Assembly (NCBI GenBank): GCA_947458875.1
Contig: CANGZD010000015.1
Coordinates: forward strand, 1-35,691
Direction of reading: 5' to 3'
DNA length: 35,691 nucleotides
From: Sphingobacteriaceae bacterium
Lineage (GTDB): Bacteria; Bacteroidota; Bacteroidia; Sphingobacteriales; Sphingobacteriaceae
Under the pieces are notes generated by a model that did no database searches, was not told the DNA's origin, and was given only the letters and a program-made list of their open reading frames with translations. The position numbers and the translations under genes were made by a program. Shown here piece by piece: positions 8,263 to 15,969 of the stretch; the stretch's first letter is position 1, and each line of letters starts with the position of its first letter.

Positions 8263-10676
8263 TAGATAGCCGGAAATTTTGTCGGATTGCTTTCGTGCAT
8301 CATGGCGTAAACGGTTTCCACCACATCATCTACCGAAGGCTTACTGAAATAATCGCCATCCGAACCGTAAGGCGGACGGTGAGCTTTCGCGGTAAGCGTT
8401 CTCGGCTGACTATCCAATGCATAGTACGCTTTTTGGGTTTCGAGGATCTGCTGCAAAATATAAGCAGATGCGCCTCCAGGAACATCTTCATCCACCACCA
8501 ATAATTTATTGGTTTTCTTTACAGATTGAGCACTTAAATGCTCCAAATCGAAAGGCAGTAAGGTTTGCGGATCCACTATTTCTACAGAAATACCGAGATT
8601 TTCCAATTCTTCGGCTGCTTCTTCCACTAAGCGAAGAGTGGAACCATAAGAAACCACTGTGATATCACTTCCCTGACGAATAATTTCGGCTTTACCCAAT
8701 GGCACAGTAAAATCGCCTATATTTTGTGGCAATTTTTCTTTTAATCGATAACCATTAAGGCATTCAATCACCAATGCTGGTTCATCGGCACGCAACAGTA
8801 AATTGTACATTCCGGCAGCCTGGGTCATGTTGCGGGGCACACAAACATGCACGCCTCTGAGTGAATGTAAGATCATCCCGATGGGTGAGCCCGAATGCCA
8901 GATACCTTCCAAACGGTGACCGCGGGTGCGGATAATCAGCGGTGCTTTTTGTCCAGCTTTGGTACGGTAACTCACCGTAGCCAAATCATCACTCAATATA
9001 TTTAAGGCAAACAATAGATAATCTAGGTATTGGATCTCGGCAATAGGTTTAAGACCACGCATAGCTAGGCCTACACCCTGCCCTACAATCGTCATTTCAC
9101 GGATACCGGTATCGGTAATACGCAAATCGCCATATTTTTCTTGTAAACCGGCAAAACCTTGGTTCACATCGCCAATTCGACCCACATCTTCGCCAAAGGC
9201 CAAAATCCGAGGATCGCGTGAAAAATGAGTATCAAAACAAGCATTCAAAATTTCACGGCCATCTAAAATTGCTGCATCCGGAGCATATTCCACTGCAACT
9301 TGCGGCATGGCCTCTGGGCGCTGACCGGTTTCAGTAAATAATTTAGAATTATATCGGTCGTGGTTTTGCTTACTTTGCGCCTCATACCATTGGATCAATT
9401 CCGCTTTCGCGAGATTTTGTTGTCCTCTCAGCAAGCGAATTCCTTTGCGGAGAATTGTAAAAACATCTTTTCGCGAGGCATCCTTAATTTTAGACAATTC
9501 TTGAGCCAAGGCCTGTACTTCTTGCTGGGCAGTGGCATTCAATAACTGAACCGCTTCCTCTTTTTCCTCCTGAATTTTGATAAGAAAATCGTTCAGTGCT
9601 TTTTTCTGACATTCGCGAACGTAGTTTTTTGCGGTTTCTTCGAGTGCATTCAGATCCTCTTCAGTAATCATTTGCGCATCGAGCATCCACTTACGCATCT
9701 GGGCAATACAATCGTACTCCTGTTCCCACTCCAAACGCTCTTTAGATTTATAGCGCTCATGCGAACCGGAGGTGGAGTGACCCTGCGGCTGTGTCACTTC
9801 GGTTACATGGATCAACACCGGCACATGTTGCTCCCGGCAAACCTGAATGGCCTGCTGATAGGTTTGACAAAGGCCCGGGTAATCCCATCCTTTTACTTTA
9901 TAAATCTCAAATCCGTCTCCCTTATCATCACGCTGGAAACCTTTGAGAATTTCTGAAATATCTTGCTTGGTGGTCTGATATTCGGCCGGAACAGAAATAC
10001 CATAGGCATCGTCCCAAACAGAAACTGCCATTGGGATTTGCAATACCCCGGCAGCATTCATCGCTTCAAAAAACACTCCTTCAGAGGTTGAAGCATTGCC
10101 TATGGTTCCGAAAGCCACTTCATTGCCCTGAACAGAAAAATTCTTCAGGTATTCGAGTTCGGCATTATTACGAAATAATTTGGAGGCATAAGCCAAACCA
10201 ACCAATCGGGCCATCTGTCCGCCAGTTGGAGAGATATCGGCTGAAGAATTTTTCTGTGCAGTCAGGTCTTTCCAACTACCATCGGCATGTAAGCTGCGAG
10301 TAGCATAATGACCATTCATTTGCCTGCCGGCAGATGCTGGTTCTGCATCCACATCAGGATTTGCATATAACTGAGCAAAGAACTCGGTGATGTTAGACAT
10401 ACCCGTGGCGAACATGAATGTTTGATCGCGGTAATAACCGGAACGCCAGTCGCCGTTCTTAAATGCCTTGGCCATGGCAATCTGCGCCAATTCCTTGCCA
10501 TCTCCAAAAATACCGAACTTGGCCTTGCCGGTGAGTACTTCTTTACGGCCCAACAAGCTCGCCTGTCGGCTTTCGAAAGCGATCTTATAATCGTTGATGA
10601 CAATCTGCTTGAAATCATCAAAACTCAATTCATCATTCTCAAAACCTATTGTTTCTACAGGAGTTCTTTCAGGCAT
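8259..10676 (-). CDS. 2-oxo acid dehydrogenase E1, alpha and beta subunits fused
   Basis: An 805-residue thiamine-diphosphate enzyme with an alpha-type half (about 20-360), a charged helical linker (about 360-460) and a beta-type half (about 470-805; [83 protein letters not shown]). It decarboxylates a 2-oxo acid and passes the acyl group to an E2 lipoyl protein. Automated annotation usually says 2-oxoisovalerate (branched-chain) dehydrogenase, but the substrate is not proven here. The thiamine motif of the alpha half is atypical: GNASTSEG (193-200) and WDDAYGIS (221-228) replace GDG...NN. No E2 or E3 gene is adjacent. It is transcribed from a promoter at 10696-10722, divergent from the DUF1573 gene. 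Confidence 0.9.
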   Translation of the reverse strand: MPERTPVETIGFENDELSFDDFKQIVINDYKIAFESRQASLLGRKEVLTGKAKFGIFGDGKELAQIAMAKAFKNGDWRSGYYRDQTFMFATGMSNITEFFAQLYANPDVDAEPASAGRQMNGHYATRSLHADGSWKDLTAQKNSSADISPTGGQMARLVGLAYASKLFRNNAELEYLKNFSVQGNEVAFGTIGNASTSEGVFFEAMNAAGVLQIPMAVSVWDDAYGISVPAEYQTTKQDISEILKGFQRDDKGDGFEIYKVKGWDYPGLCQTYQQAIQVCREQHVPVLIHVTEVTQPQGHSTSGSHERYKSKERLEWEQEYDCIAQMRKWMLDAQMITEEDLNALEETAKNYVRECQKKALNDFLIKIQEEKEEAVQLLNATAQQEVQALAQELSKIKDASRKDVFTILRKGIRLLRGQQNLAKAELIQWYEAQSKQNHDRYNSKLFTETGQRPEAMPQVAVEYAPDAAILDGREILNACFDTHFSRDPRILAFGEDVGRIGDVNQGFAGLQEKYGDLRITDTGIREMTIVGQGVGLAMRGLKPIAEIQYLDYLLFALNILSDDLATVSYRTKAGQKAPLIIRTRGHRLEGIWHSGSPIGMILHSLRGVHVCVPRNMTQAAGMYNLLLRADEPALVIECLNGYRLKEKLPQNIGDFTVPLGKAEIIRQGSDITVVSYGSTLRLVEEAAEELENLGISVEIVDPQTLLPFDLEHLSAQSVKKTNKLLVVDEDVPGGASAYILQQILETQKAYYALDSQPRTLTAKAHRPPYGSDGDYFSKPSVDDVVETVYAMMHESNPTKFPAIY

Positions 10677-10695
10677 AACAGTGTTTTCTTAAGCG

Positions 10696-10722
10696 CAAAA
10701 ATAAGAAAATATACGCTATCAA
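10696..10722 (-). promoter_or_regulatory. Promoter of the fused E1 gene
   Basis: On the minus strand a TTG (10720-10722) and TATTTTTG (10696-10703) are separated by 16 nt, close to the Bacteroidota -33/-7 consensus. The box ends about 19 nt before the ATG at 10676. Confidence 0.5.
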
Positions 10723-10754
10723 CTATTTATACGTTTTATAATAAAATTAGCATG

Positions 10755-10788
10755 TTGATGCCTGTATCGGGTTTTAATTTTATATTTG
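10755..10788 (+). promoter_or_regulatory. Promoter of the DUF1573 gene
   Basis: TTG at 10755-10757 and TATATTTG at 10781-10788, with a 23-nt spacer, match TTG-N(19-23)-TAnnTTTG. The start codon follows 19 nt later. This promoter is divergent from that of the E1 gene within a 131-bp gap. Confidence 0.55.
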
Positions 10789-10807
10789 AAATACTAATTC
10801 TATTAAA

Positions 10808-11191
10808 ATGAAAAAAATTTTGATTTTATGCGCCTTCGCAATTGGCTTTTTAGGCCTTACTGCAATGAGCCTTCAACAACAACCTGAGTTTAAGTTCGAC
10901 AAGGAAACTTATGACTTTGGAAAAATTCCTCAGGGTAAACCGGTGAGTGTGGACTTTAAATTTACCAACATAGGTGAAGAACCAATCATCATTACCAATG
11001 TGGAATCAACCTGTGGTTGTACCGTTCCTGAATACACCAAAACTCCTGTTAAAAAAGGGGAAAGCGGCGTGATTAAGGTAACCTACAATGCAGCGGCGGC
11101 AATGCCTTTCAGCAAAGCAATCACCATTAAATCGAACGCGAAAACTCCGGTAAAGTCCCTTTACATCAAAGGTGAAGTAGTTACCAAGTAA
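10808..11191 (+). CDS. DUF1573 domain protein, exported
   Basis: A 127-residue protein with a hydrophobic N-terminal signal (residues 1 to about 21) and one immunoglobulin-like DUF1573 domain: FDKETYDFGKIPQGKPV, FKFTNIGEEPIII, then ESTCGCTVPEY (Cys69, Cys71), and GVIKVTYNAA. These Ig/ASPM-SPD-2-Hydin-like domains are very common in Bacteroidota envelopes and their function is not established. There is no lipobox. It has its own promoter and a strong terminator just downstream, so it is monocistronic. Confidence 0.9.
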   Translation: MKKILILCAFAIGFLGLTAMSLQQQPEFKFDKETYDFGKIPQGKPVSVDFKFTNIGEEPIIITNVESTCGCTVPEYTKTPVKKGESGVIKVTYNAAAAMPFSKAITIKSNAKTPVKSLYIKGEVVTK

Positions 11192-11207
11192 TCATAATTT
11201 TATACGA

Positions 11208-11236
11208 GAAAAAACCCCGCCATCAGCGGGGTTTTT
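11208..11236 (+). terminator. Intrinsic terminator after DUF1573 gene
   Basis: A perfect stem AAAAACCCCGC / GCGGGGTTTTT with a 5-nt loop (CATCA) and flanking A and T runs, so it could act in both directions. Its T run directly abuts the -7 box of the next gene. Confidence 0.9.
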
Positions 11237-11237
11237 G

Positions 11238-11245
11238 TATTTTTG
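11238..11245 (+). promoter_or_regulatory. -7 box of the aminotransferase gene
   Basis: TATTTTTG fits TAnnTTTG and ends 4 nt before the ATG at 11250. The -33 region falls inside the preceding terminator stem and shows no TTG. The expected transcript would be leaderless. Confidence 0.45.
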
Positions 11246-11249
11246 TGCC

Positions 11250-12479
11250 ATGCCTAAAGTGTCAATTAAAGGAGCGCAAATGCCCGCTTCACCCATCAGA
11301 AAGTTGAGTCCATTTGCTGAAAAAGCAAAATTGGAAGGAAAGAAAGTTTATCATCTCAATATCGGCCAGCCGGATATCGAAACTCCGGAAATCATGCTGG
11401 ATGCGATCAAAAATATTGATTTCAAGGTTTGGGCTTACACCGCTTCTGAGGGCACGCTATCCTACAGAAAAAAATTAGCTGAATATTATAATAAACTGAA
11501 TTACCAGCTGACTCATGAAGATATTTTAGTGACCAATGGTGGTTCTGAAGCAATTACCATTGCCATGCAGGCCTGCCTAAATCCGGGCGATGAAATCATT
11601 ATCCCTGAGCCATTTTACGCAAATTATAACGGCTTTGCCTGTATGAGTGATGTGGTGGTGAAACCCATCTTATCGAACATTGAAGACGGTTTTGCCCTAC
11701 CTGCCATTTCGGAGTTCGAAAAATTAATTTCGCCGAAAACTAAAGCCATCATCATTTGCAACCCTAACAACCCCACGGGATACCTCTATTCTAAAGAAGA
11801 ATTAACAGCACTCAAAACGCTTTGCTTAAAATATGACTTGTATTTGTTTTCTGACGAGGCATACCGTGAGTTTTGTTATGATGGAAGGAATTTCATTTCG
11901 CCGATGCATTTGGAAGGCTTGGAAGAAAATGTAATTGTGATGGATACCGTGTCTAAACGTTACAGTGCTTGCGGCGCTCGTTTAGGTTGTCTCATCACTA
12001 AAAATAAGGCGGTGATGTCTGCTGCGCTAAAATTTGCTCAAGCAAGGCTCAGTCCGGGAATGATCCCTCAGCTTGCTGGCGAGGCAGCCGTAGATACGCC
12101 CAACAGTTATTTTGAAGAAGTAAATAATGAATATACCCTTCGCAGAGATCTGTTGGTAAAACGCCTGAACCAAATGGAAGGTGTTTTTTGCCCTAACCCG
12201 GGAGGAGCCTTTTACGTGGTAGCACGTTTACCAATTGACGATTCGGATGCCTTCTGTCAATGGATTTTAGAACACTTTGAATACCAAAACCAAACAGTGA
12301 TGATGGCACCGGCTACAGGATTTTACAGCAGCAATAGAGCCGGTAAAGATGAGGTACGATTGGCCTATGTGTTGAATAAACATGATTTGGAACAAGCCAT
12401 GGATTGCTTGGAACAGGCCTTGTTAAGCTACCCGGGGCGTACTATTGAAAATAGTGCCTCTTTGGCAGACCAGGCTTAG
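11250..12479 (+). CDS. PLP-dependent aminotransferase, fold type I (class I/II)
   Basis: A 409-residue cytoplasmic aminotransferase. Visible are the NGGSEAI loop (96-102), NPNNPTG (171-177), SDEAY with the PLP-pyridine Asp202, the Schiff-base lysine Lys236 in DTVSKRYSACGARLG, and the substrate-carboxylate Arg of EVRLAYV near the C-terminus. It resembles aspartate/aromatic-type aminotransferases. With the aro operon nearby, a role in tyrosine/phenylalanine synthesis is possible but unproven. A TTG 15 bp upstream extends the open frame, but ATG 11250 is preferred because the family's N-terminus (KGAQMPASPIRKL) follows it directly and the promoter box lies just in front. The next feature is the tmRNA gene. 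Confidence 0.9.
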   Translation: MPKVSIKGAQMPASPIRKLSPFAEKAKLEGKKVYHLNIGQPDIETPEIMLDAIKNIDFKVWAYTASEGTLSYRKKLAEYYNKLNYQLTHEDILVTNGGSEAITIAMQACLNPGDEIIIPEPFYANYNGFACMSDVVVKPILSNIEDGFALPAISEFEKLISPKTKAIIICNPNNPTGYLYSKEELTALKTLCLKYDLYLFSDEAYREFCYDGRNFISPMHLEGLEENVIVMDTVSKRYSACGARLGCLITKNKAVMSAALKFAQARLSPGMIPQLAGEAAVDTPNSYFEEVNNEYTLRRDLLVKRLNQMEGVFCPNPGGAFYVVARLPIDDSDAFCQWILEHFEYQNQTVMMAPATGFYSSNRAGKDEVRLAYVLNKHDLEQAMDCLEQALLSYPGRTIENSASLADQA

Positions 12480-12493
12480 TGGCCCGAATTTTG

Positions 12494-12501
12494 TATCTTT
12501 G
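12494..12501 (+). promoter_or_regulatory. -7 box of ssrA
   Basis: TATCTTTG, an exact TAnnTTTG match, ends 11 nt before the mature tmRNA 5' end, within 25 bp of the aminotransferase stop. This gives tmRNA its own promoter. No clear -33 TTG is seen at normal spacing. Confidence 0.5.
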
Positions 12502-12512
12502 TAATTACATAT

Positions 12513-12876
12513 GGGGTCGACCGGAATTGACAGGATGGCGGCAAGTATGTAAGCATGCAGCGCATTGTGAGTCTAGCGCTTTAATCTGAACTTTCAAACT
12601 ATAATTGGCGAAAATAACTACGCCTTAGCTGCCTAATTTAGAATTAGCTCAGCTTTTGTCTCGAACAGCTTCGGTTTGGTAGGCTGTACATTAGAGGCAT
12701 CGAATCACCGAACTGGTTTGTTTAGGGTGCGATAAACAAATGAGAACAAGCACCTACGGAAGAAGGTATAGGTAAGCGATTGACCTTCCCCTTCCCTACA
12801 ACTGAATAATTGCTAAGCATGTAGAAAGCGTAATTTGTACCATGTTTGGACGAGGGTTCGAATCCCTCCGACTCCA
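12513..12876 (+). ncRNA. ssrA: Transfer-messenger RNA (tmRNA)
   Basis: It rescues stalled ribosomes by acting first as a tRNA-Ala and then as an mRNA for a degradation tag. The 5' end GGGGTCG pairs with CGACTCC at 12869-12875 (one G-U), and the T-arm GGGTTCGAATCCC precedes it. The tag reading frame at 12607-12636 runs GGC GAA AAT AAC TAC GCC TTA GCT GCC TAA, giving GENNYALAA, a tag known from Bacteroidota. The discriminator is A12876, and the 3' CCA appears not to be encoded. Pseudoknot regions lie between 12640 and 12830. It is a single-piece, non-permuted gene with its own promoter and terminator. Confidence 0.96.
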
Positions 12877-12890
12877 CAACAACAAAATCC

Positions 12891-12926
12891 AAAATGCCTT
12901 ATTGATATACAGTAGGGCATTTTTTA
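12891..12926 (+). terminator. Intrinsic terminator of ssrA
   Basis: The stem AAAATGCCTTA / TAGGGCATTTT has one wobble pair and an 11-nt loop, followed by a T run. It lies 15 nt after the tmRNA 3' end. Confidence 0.8.
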
Positions 12927-13069
12927 TTTCCATCAACTTTTACGGGTAGTAGATTTAGCAGCTGCTAAACGAGTAGAAGCTTATTCATCAACTCAGAAAA
13001 TCGAAATAATAATTATTTAATGCAGATGTCAAATTCGGTGAGTAAACTTTTAGTAAATCTGAACTTGTT

Positions 13070-13077
13070 TATATTTG
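13070..13077 (+). promoter_or_regulatory. -7 box of the DUF2147 gene
   Basis: TATATTTG matches TAnnTTTG and lies 38 nt before the ATG at 13116. It falls inside the open frame that begins at 13020, which supports the downstream start. Confidence 0.45.
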
Positions 13078-13115
13078 TTATAAAGGTATTTCGCTCATTA
13101 TTAAATTTAAATTTT

Positions 13116-13598
13116 ATGCACAAAAGAAAATCAATATTTAAACGTAGCGTATGGCTAACCCTAAGCGGCATCTTAATGGTTTTCATCAATTCGGCTTTCA
13201 GTGTTCCGAATGACGATCCAAATGCGATTGTTGGTGTTTGGAAAACGGGCGATGGAAACGCAATGGTCCGTATCTATAAAAACGGTGAAAAATATCAGGG
13301 AAAAATTGTTTGGTTAAAAGAACCGATCGATCCCGAAACCGGCAAGCCTAAACTTGACAAAAACCACCCGGAAGAGCCTGCACGCAAACGACCTATATTA
13401 GGTTTAATTAATATTTGGGGTTTCACGCAGGTGGAAAAAAATCTTTGGGAGGAGGGTAATATTTACGACCCTAAAAATGGCAGCACCTATTCTTGCTCTA
13501 TCAAAATGTTGAATAACAATACCCTTGAAGTAAGAGGCTATATTGGTGTATCCTTAATCGGACGAACAGATACCTGGACCAAACAGGTTGCAAAATAG
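13116..13598 (+). CDS. DUF2147 protein, exported
   Basis: A 160-residue protein. The frame is open from ATG 13020, but ATG 13116 is preferred: it gives a classical signal peptide (MHKRKSIFKRSVWL, then a hydrophobic stretch, cut near INSAFS at about residue 29), and a TAnnTTTG box lies between the two starts. The mature part is a DUF2147 domain: IVGVWKTGDGNAMVRIYKNG, YQGKIVWLK, DPETGKPKLD, LGLINIWGF, and a YDPKNGSTYSCSIKM...LEVRGYIGVSLIGRTDTW C-terminus, a beta-rich lipocalin-like fold. Periplasmic location is likely and the function is unknown. A strong terminator follows after about 10 bp. Confidence 0.85.
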   Translation: MHKRKSIFKRSVWLTLSGILMVFINSAFSVPNDDPNAIVGVWKTGDGNAMVRIYKNGEKYQGKIVWLKEPIDPETGKPKLDKNHPEEPARKRPILGLINIWGFTQVEKNLWEEGNIYDPKNGSTYSCSIKMLNNNTLEVRGYIGVSLIGRTDTWTKQVAK

Positions 13599-13607
13599 AT
13601 TAATTAC

Positions 13608-13642
13608 AAAAAAAGGCCCTGCGAAATGCAGGGCCTTTTTTT
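13608..13642. terminator. Bidirectional terminator between convergent genes
   Basis: A perfect stem AAAAAGGCCCTGC / GCAGGGCCTTTTT with loop GAAAT. The A and T runs on both sides let it end both the DUF2147 transcript (+) and the transcript of the gene at 13663-14682 (-). Confidence 0.9.
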
Positions 13643-13662
13643 GTAAAACAGCCTTTTGAGTA

Positions 13663-14682
13663 TCAGGGAGACACAAAGTTGATACTGATGTTGAAATAGA
13701 AAGGATTACCTAAACGGCTCGTAAAATAGCGCTGCGTATCTTTTCTTGCATCATATTCGTTCATTACATCAAATCGCCAGTTATATCTCAAGCCTGCTTG
13801 TGCACTTAACCAGAAAAAACCACTGATCTTTCTGTCCCAAATGATCCTTGGCTTCATCTCTCCTCTTTGTACGAAAACAGCACCATTGGGGCTACCCGGC
13901 TGGTTCATCCAAAACTGATTCCCTTCTAATTCAAATCCCATCTGTAAAATATTGGTGGTGGAGAAATTATACCTCAAGTGCCCACGAGCCGGAAGCAGGA
14001 GTTCCATGCCCCAACGATCATTGAAGGTTTTATTCCAAAGTAAGACCGGGATATGCAAAATTTGCCCTGCACGGTAAGTACGGGAAATACCGGTACCGAT
14101 CATATTTTTCTCCGAAGTTTTCCATCCATAAATTAAAGTACCGCTTACCGTTAATCCTTTTGCATTTACATCGCTTAAATTTTGGAAAACACCATTCATA
14201 TCGGCGCTGGCCTGTACTATCAAAAAGTTCCGCTCATTTAAGGGCTTAAATACGGTGCTGTTAATTCCAGCGCTAGTCATTGACGTATTATTGAGTGAAC
14301 TGGCAAATAAATTGTTCCCGGGGTTTTCGATCCCGAACTTACTCGACCAAAGATTGGCGCCCATTTGCCAGATCACTTTATTGGTAGAAATTACCGGAAT
14401 ATTGGCTTGAGCTTTGATGGCAGATACCTGCTGAACTCTAAAATCCTCAAAAGCTGGCAACATGGGTCCCATCTTTACGCCAGGCATGTCAAATCCTCCC
14501 TGATATTCATATCCAATACTCAAAATCCGCTGGGGTACTTGATTTAACACCTTCTGTGTGGCGTATCGCTTTACGCCTTCGGCGTCTCCAAATTTGCTGT
14601 AGTCAAATACTTCGGTGGTATCTTCCTGGGCCCTTGCTCCTATTGAAAGCATGAGTAAGCCTAAAAAAAATAATTTACGCAT
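13663..14682 (-). CDS. Putative outer-membrane beta-barrel protein (DUF6268-like)
   Basis: A 339-residue protein with a signal peptide (MRKLFFLGLLMLSIGARA, cut before QED). The rest is rich in alternating aromatic/polar segments typical of outer-membrane beta strands (ILSIGYEYQGGF, LTVSGTLIYGWKT, HLRYNFSTTNILQMGFELEG, FFWLSAQAGLRYNWRFD), ending in a short terminal strand (FYFNISINFVSP). The overall pattern resembles the DUF6268 family of barrel proteins common in Bacteroidota. No enzymatic motif is seen and the ligand is unknown. It lies 139 bp downstream of the DUF3078 gene on the same strand and has a TATATTTG box 25 nt before its ATG. Confidence 0.7.
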   Translation of the reverse strand: MRKLFFLGLLMLSIGARAQEDTTEVFDYSKFGDAEGVKRYATQKVLNQVPQRILSIGYEYQGGFDMPGVKMGPMLPAFEDFRVQQVSAIKAQANIPVISTNKVIWQMGANLWSSKFGIENPGNNLFASSLNNTSMTSAGINSTVFKPLNERNFLIVQASADMNGVFQNLSDVNAKGLTVSGTLIYGWKTSEKNMIGTGISRTYRAGQILHIPVLLWNKTFNDRWGMELLLPARGHLRYNFSTTNILQMGFELEGNQFWMNQPGSPNGAVFVQRGEMKPRIIWDRKISGFFWLSAQAGLRYNWRFDVMNEYDARKDTQRYFTSRLGNPFYFNISINFVSP

Positions 14683-14707
14683 GTGGCGATTAAAATGGTT
14701 AGTACTG

Positions 14708-14715
14708 CAAATATA
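14708..14715 (-). promoter_or_regulatory. -7 box of the DUF6268-like gene
   Basis: TATATTTG on the minus strand, 25 nt before the ATG at 14682. The -33 element is not clear. Confidence 0.4.
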
Positions 14716-14821
14716 ATCCGCAAAGGTTAAATTGTTTATAATTCTTCGGTAATCTTAAAAGGTGGATGCATGAAGCGCTTACTGCTAACTTAAGTTTTAT
14801 AAGCTTAAAGGAATGAAAAGG

Positions 14822-15763
14822 CTATTTTTTCTTCTCTTTAAGTTGGGTCAAGAAACCAATACCGAGGATACTTTTGACCTGAAGCCCCGGCCTGTTATTG
14901 TTGGGACCAAAAATCCTGACATCATCATCATAGATTAAATCCAGGCTATAATTAGCACTCAGATATTTATTGATCACGAAGGTGAAATTATTGGTCATAA
15001 ACAAATCTATGTTGAGCGGGTTATAACGATAATTGCTGAAAAGATCGAGCCTGCCTCTATAGACGACGTTCTTGGCTACATCGCGACTGTAGTTGATAGA
15101 GGATAAAGCACCAAAAGCGTTAATAGAATGCTTACCGGGTTCCACACCGTAAGCCCCCATATCACTCAGGTACCGATTCATTACAATGGTCCACCTACTG
15201 GTAATCGCTGAAAAAAACACATTGAATTTCGGATCGGGCCGGTAGTCTAAACCTGCAGAAAGGAAAAAATATGCTGGCGATAGAATGGTAGAAGAAAAGG
15301 TCCTCGTTTGATTGGGGCCGTAGGTATATCCGTCAAAAAACTGAGAACGAAAATTGAACAAACCGGAGGCAAAAAGATTGTTTCTGATTTTATGGCCACT
15401 TTTAGAAACAAAATCAATCCGGTCATCGTTCTTTCGGCTACCTAAACTGGTGGTCTGCACAAAGCCCAAATTAATATCTAAATTATTATCCCAGGTATGG
15501 TTGCGCTTTCGGTAAAATCGGTAAAAATTAAAATAAGAATTAATGGCCAACGAAAATTTATCCCCTCCGGCTGCCCAGTTACTCAAACTGCCCTGAGTAA
15601 TGTTTACACTCATCAAGCCGCCACTCTTGGTAGTCCACTGCGTGGTGTCCGCCTTTTTCGCAATTGACTTTTCAGCTTCTTTGAGTAATACTTTAACCGG
15701 AATATCCTGAGCCTTGACAAATATTACATTAATTGATAAAAGTATGAGGAGCTTAAATTTCAT
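14822..15763 (-). CDS. DUF3078 domain protein, probable outer-membrane barrel
   Basis: A 313-residue protein with signal peptide MKFKLLILLSINVIFVKA (cut before QD). The DUF3078 signature is visible: GGLMSVNITQGSLSNWAAGGDKFSLA (about residues 48-73), WDNNLDINLGFVQTT, and repeated aromatic beta strands with RLDLFSNYRYNPLNIDLFMTNNFTFVINKYLS near the C-terminus. The family is restricted mainly to Bacteroidota and is predicted to form an outer-membrane barrel of unknown role. It is divergent from susC with a 206-bp AT-rich gap, but nothing ties it functionally to starch use. Confidence 0.85.
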   Translation of the reverse strand: MKFKLLILLSINVIFVKAQDIPVKVLLKEAEKSIAKKADTTQWTTKSGGLMSVNITQGSLSNWAAGGDKFSLAINSYFNFYRFYRKRNHTWDNNLDINLGFVQTTSLGSRKNDDRIDFVSKSGHKIRNNLFASGLFNFRSQFFDGYTYGPNQTRTFSSTILSPAYFFLSAGLDYRPDPKFNVFFSAITSRWTIVMNRYLSDMGAYGVEPGKHSINAFGALSSINYSRDVAKNVVYRGRLDLFSNYRYNPLNIDLFMTNNFTFVINKYLSANYSLDLIYDDDVRIFGPNNNRPGLQVKSILGIGFLTQLKEKKK

Positions 15764-15819
15764 TCATTTTATATACATCGGTCCATTTAGTTTTTTTAGG
15801 TAGATGAAAAATATGCTCA

Positions 15820-15827
15820 CAAAATTA
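15820..15827 (-). promoter_or_regulatory. Possible -7 box of the DUF3078 gene
   Basis: TAATTTTG on the minus strand fits TAnnTTTG, 56 nt before the ATG at 15763, in an AT-rich divergent gap. AT-richness makes a chance match likely, so confidence is low. Confidence 0.3.
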
Positions 15828-15969
15828 TTAAAAATAATATGTTGATAAATAATATGATTTGATGATTAAAAATTATTTGGAATTATAAAGAATTGGCGTA
15901 ATTTTATCTTAGTGTAATTATGACAATTAGCACTACAACTAACCAAACTATTAATTAATTTTTAAGTAC

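Noticed and set aside
11235-11249. TTG start for the aminotransferase
   Set aside because: It would add five residues (MYFCA) encoded by the terminator tail and -7 box. ATG 11250 matches the family N-terminus.
13020-13115. Upstream ATG for the DUF2147 gene
   Set aside because: It would add 32 residues before a clear signal peptide and would place the TATATTTG box inside the coding sequence.
15764-15969. Operator palindrome for a starch regulator upstream of susC
   Set aside because: The region is very AT-rich and shows only short, chance-level inverted repeats. No element shared with 32759-32951 was found by eye.
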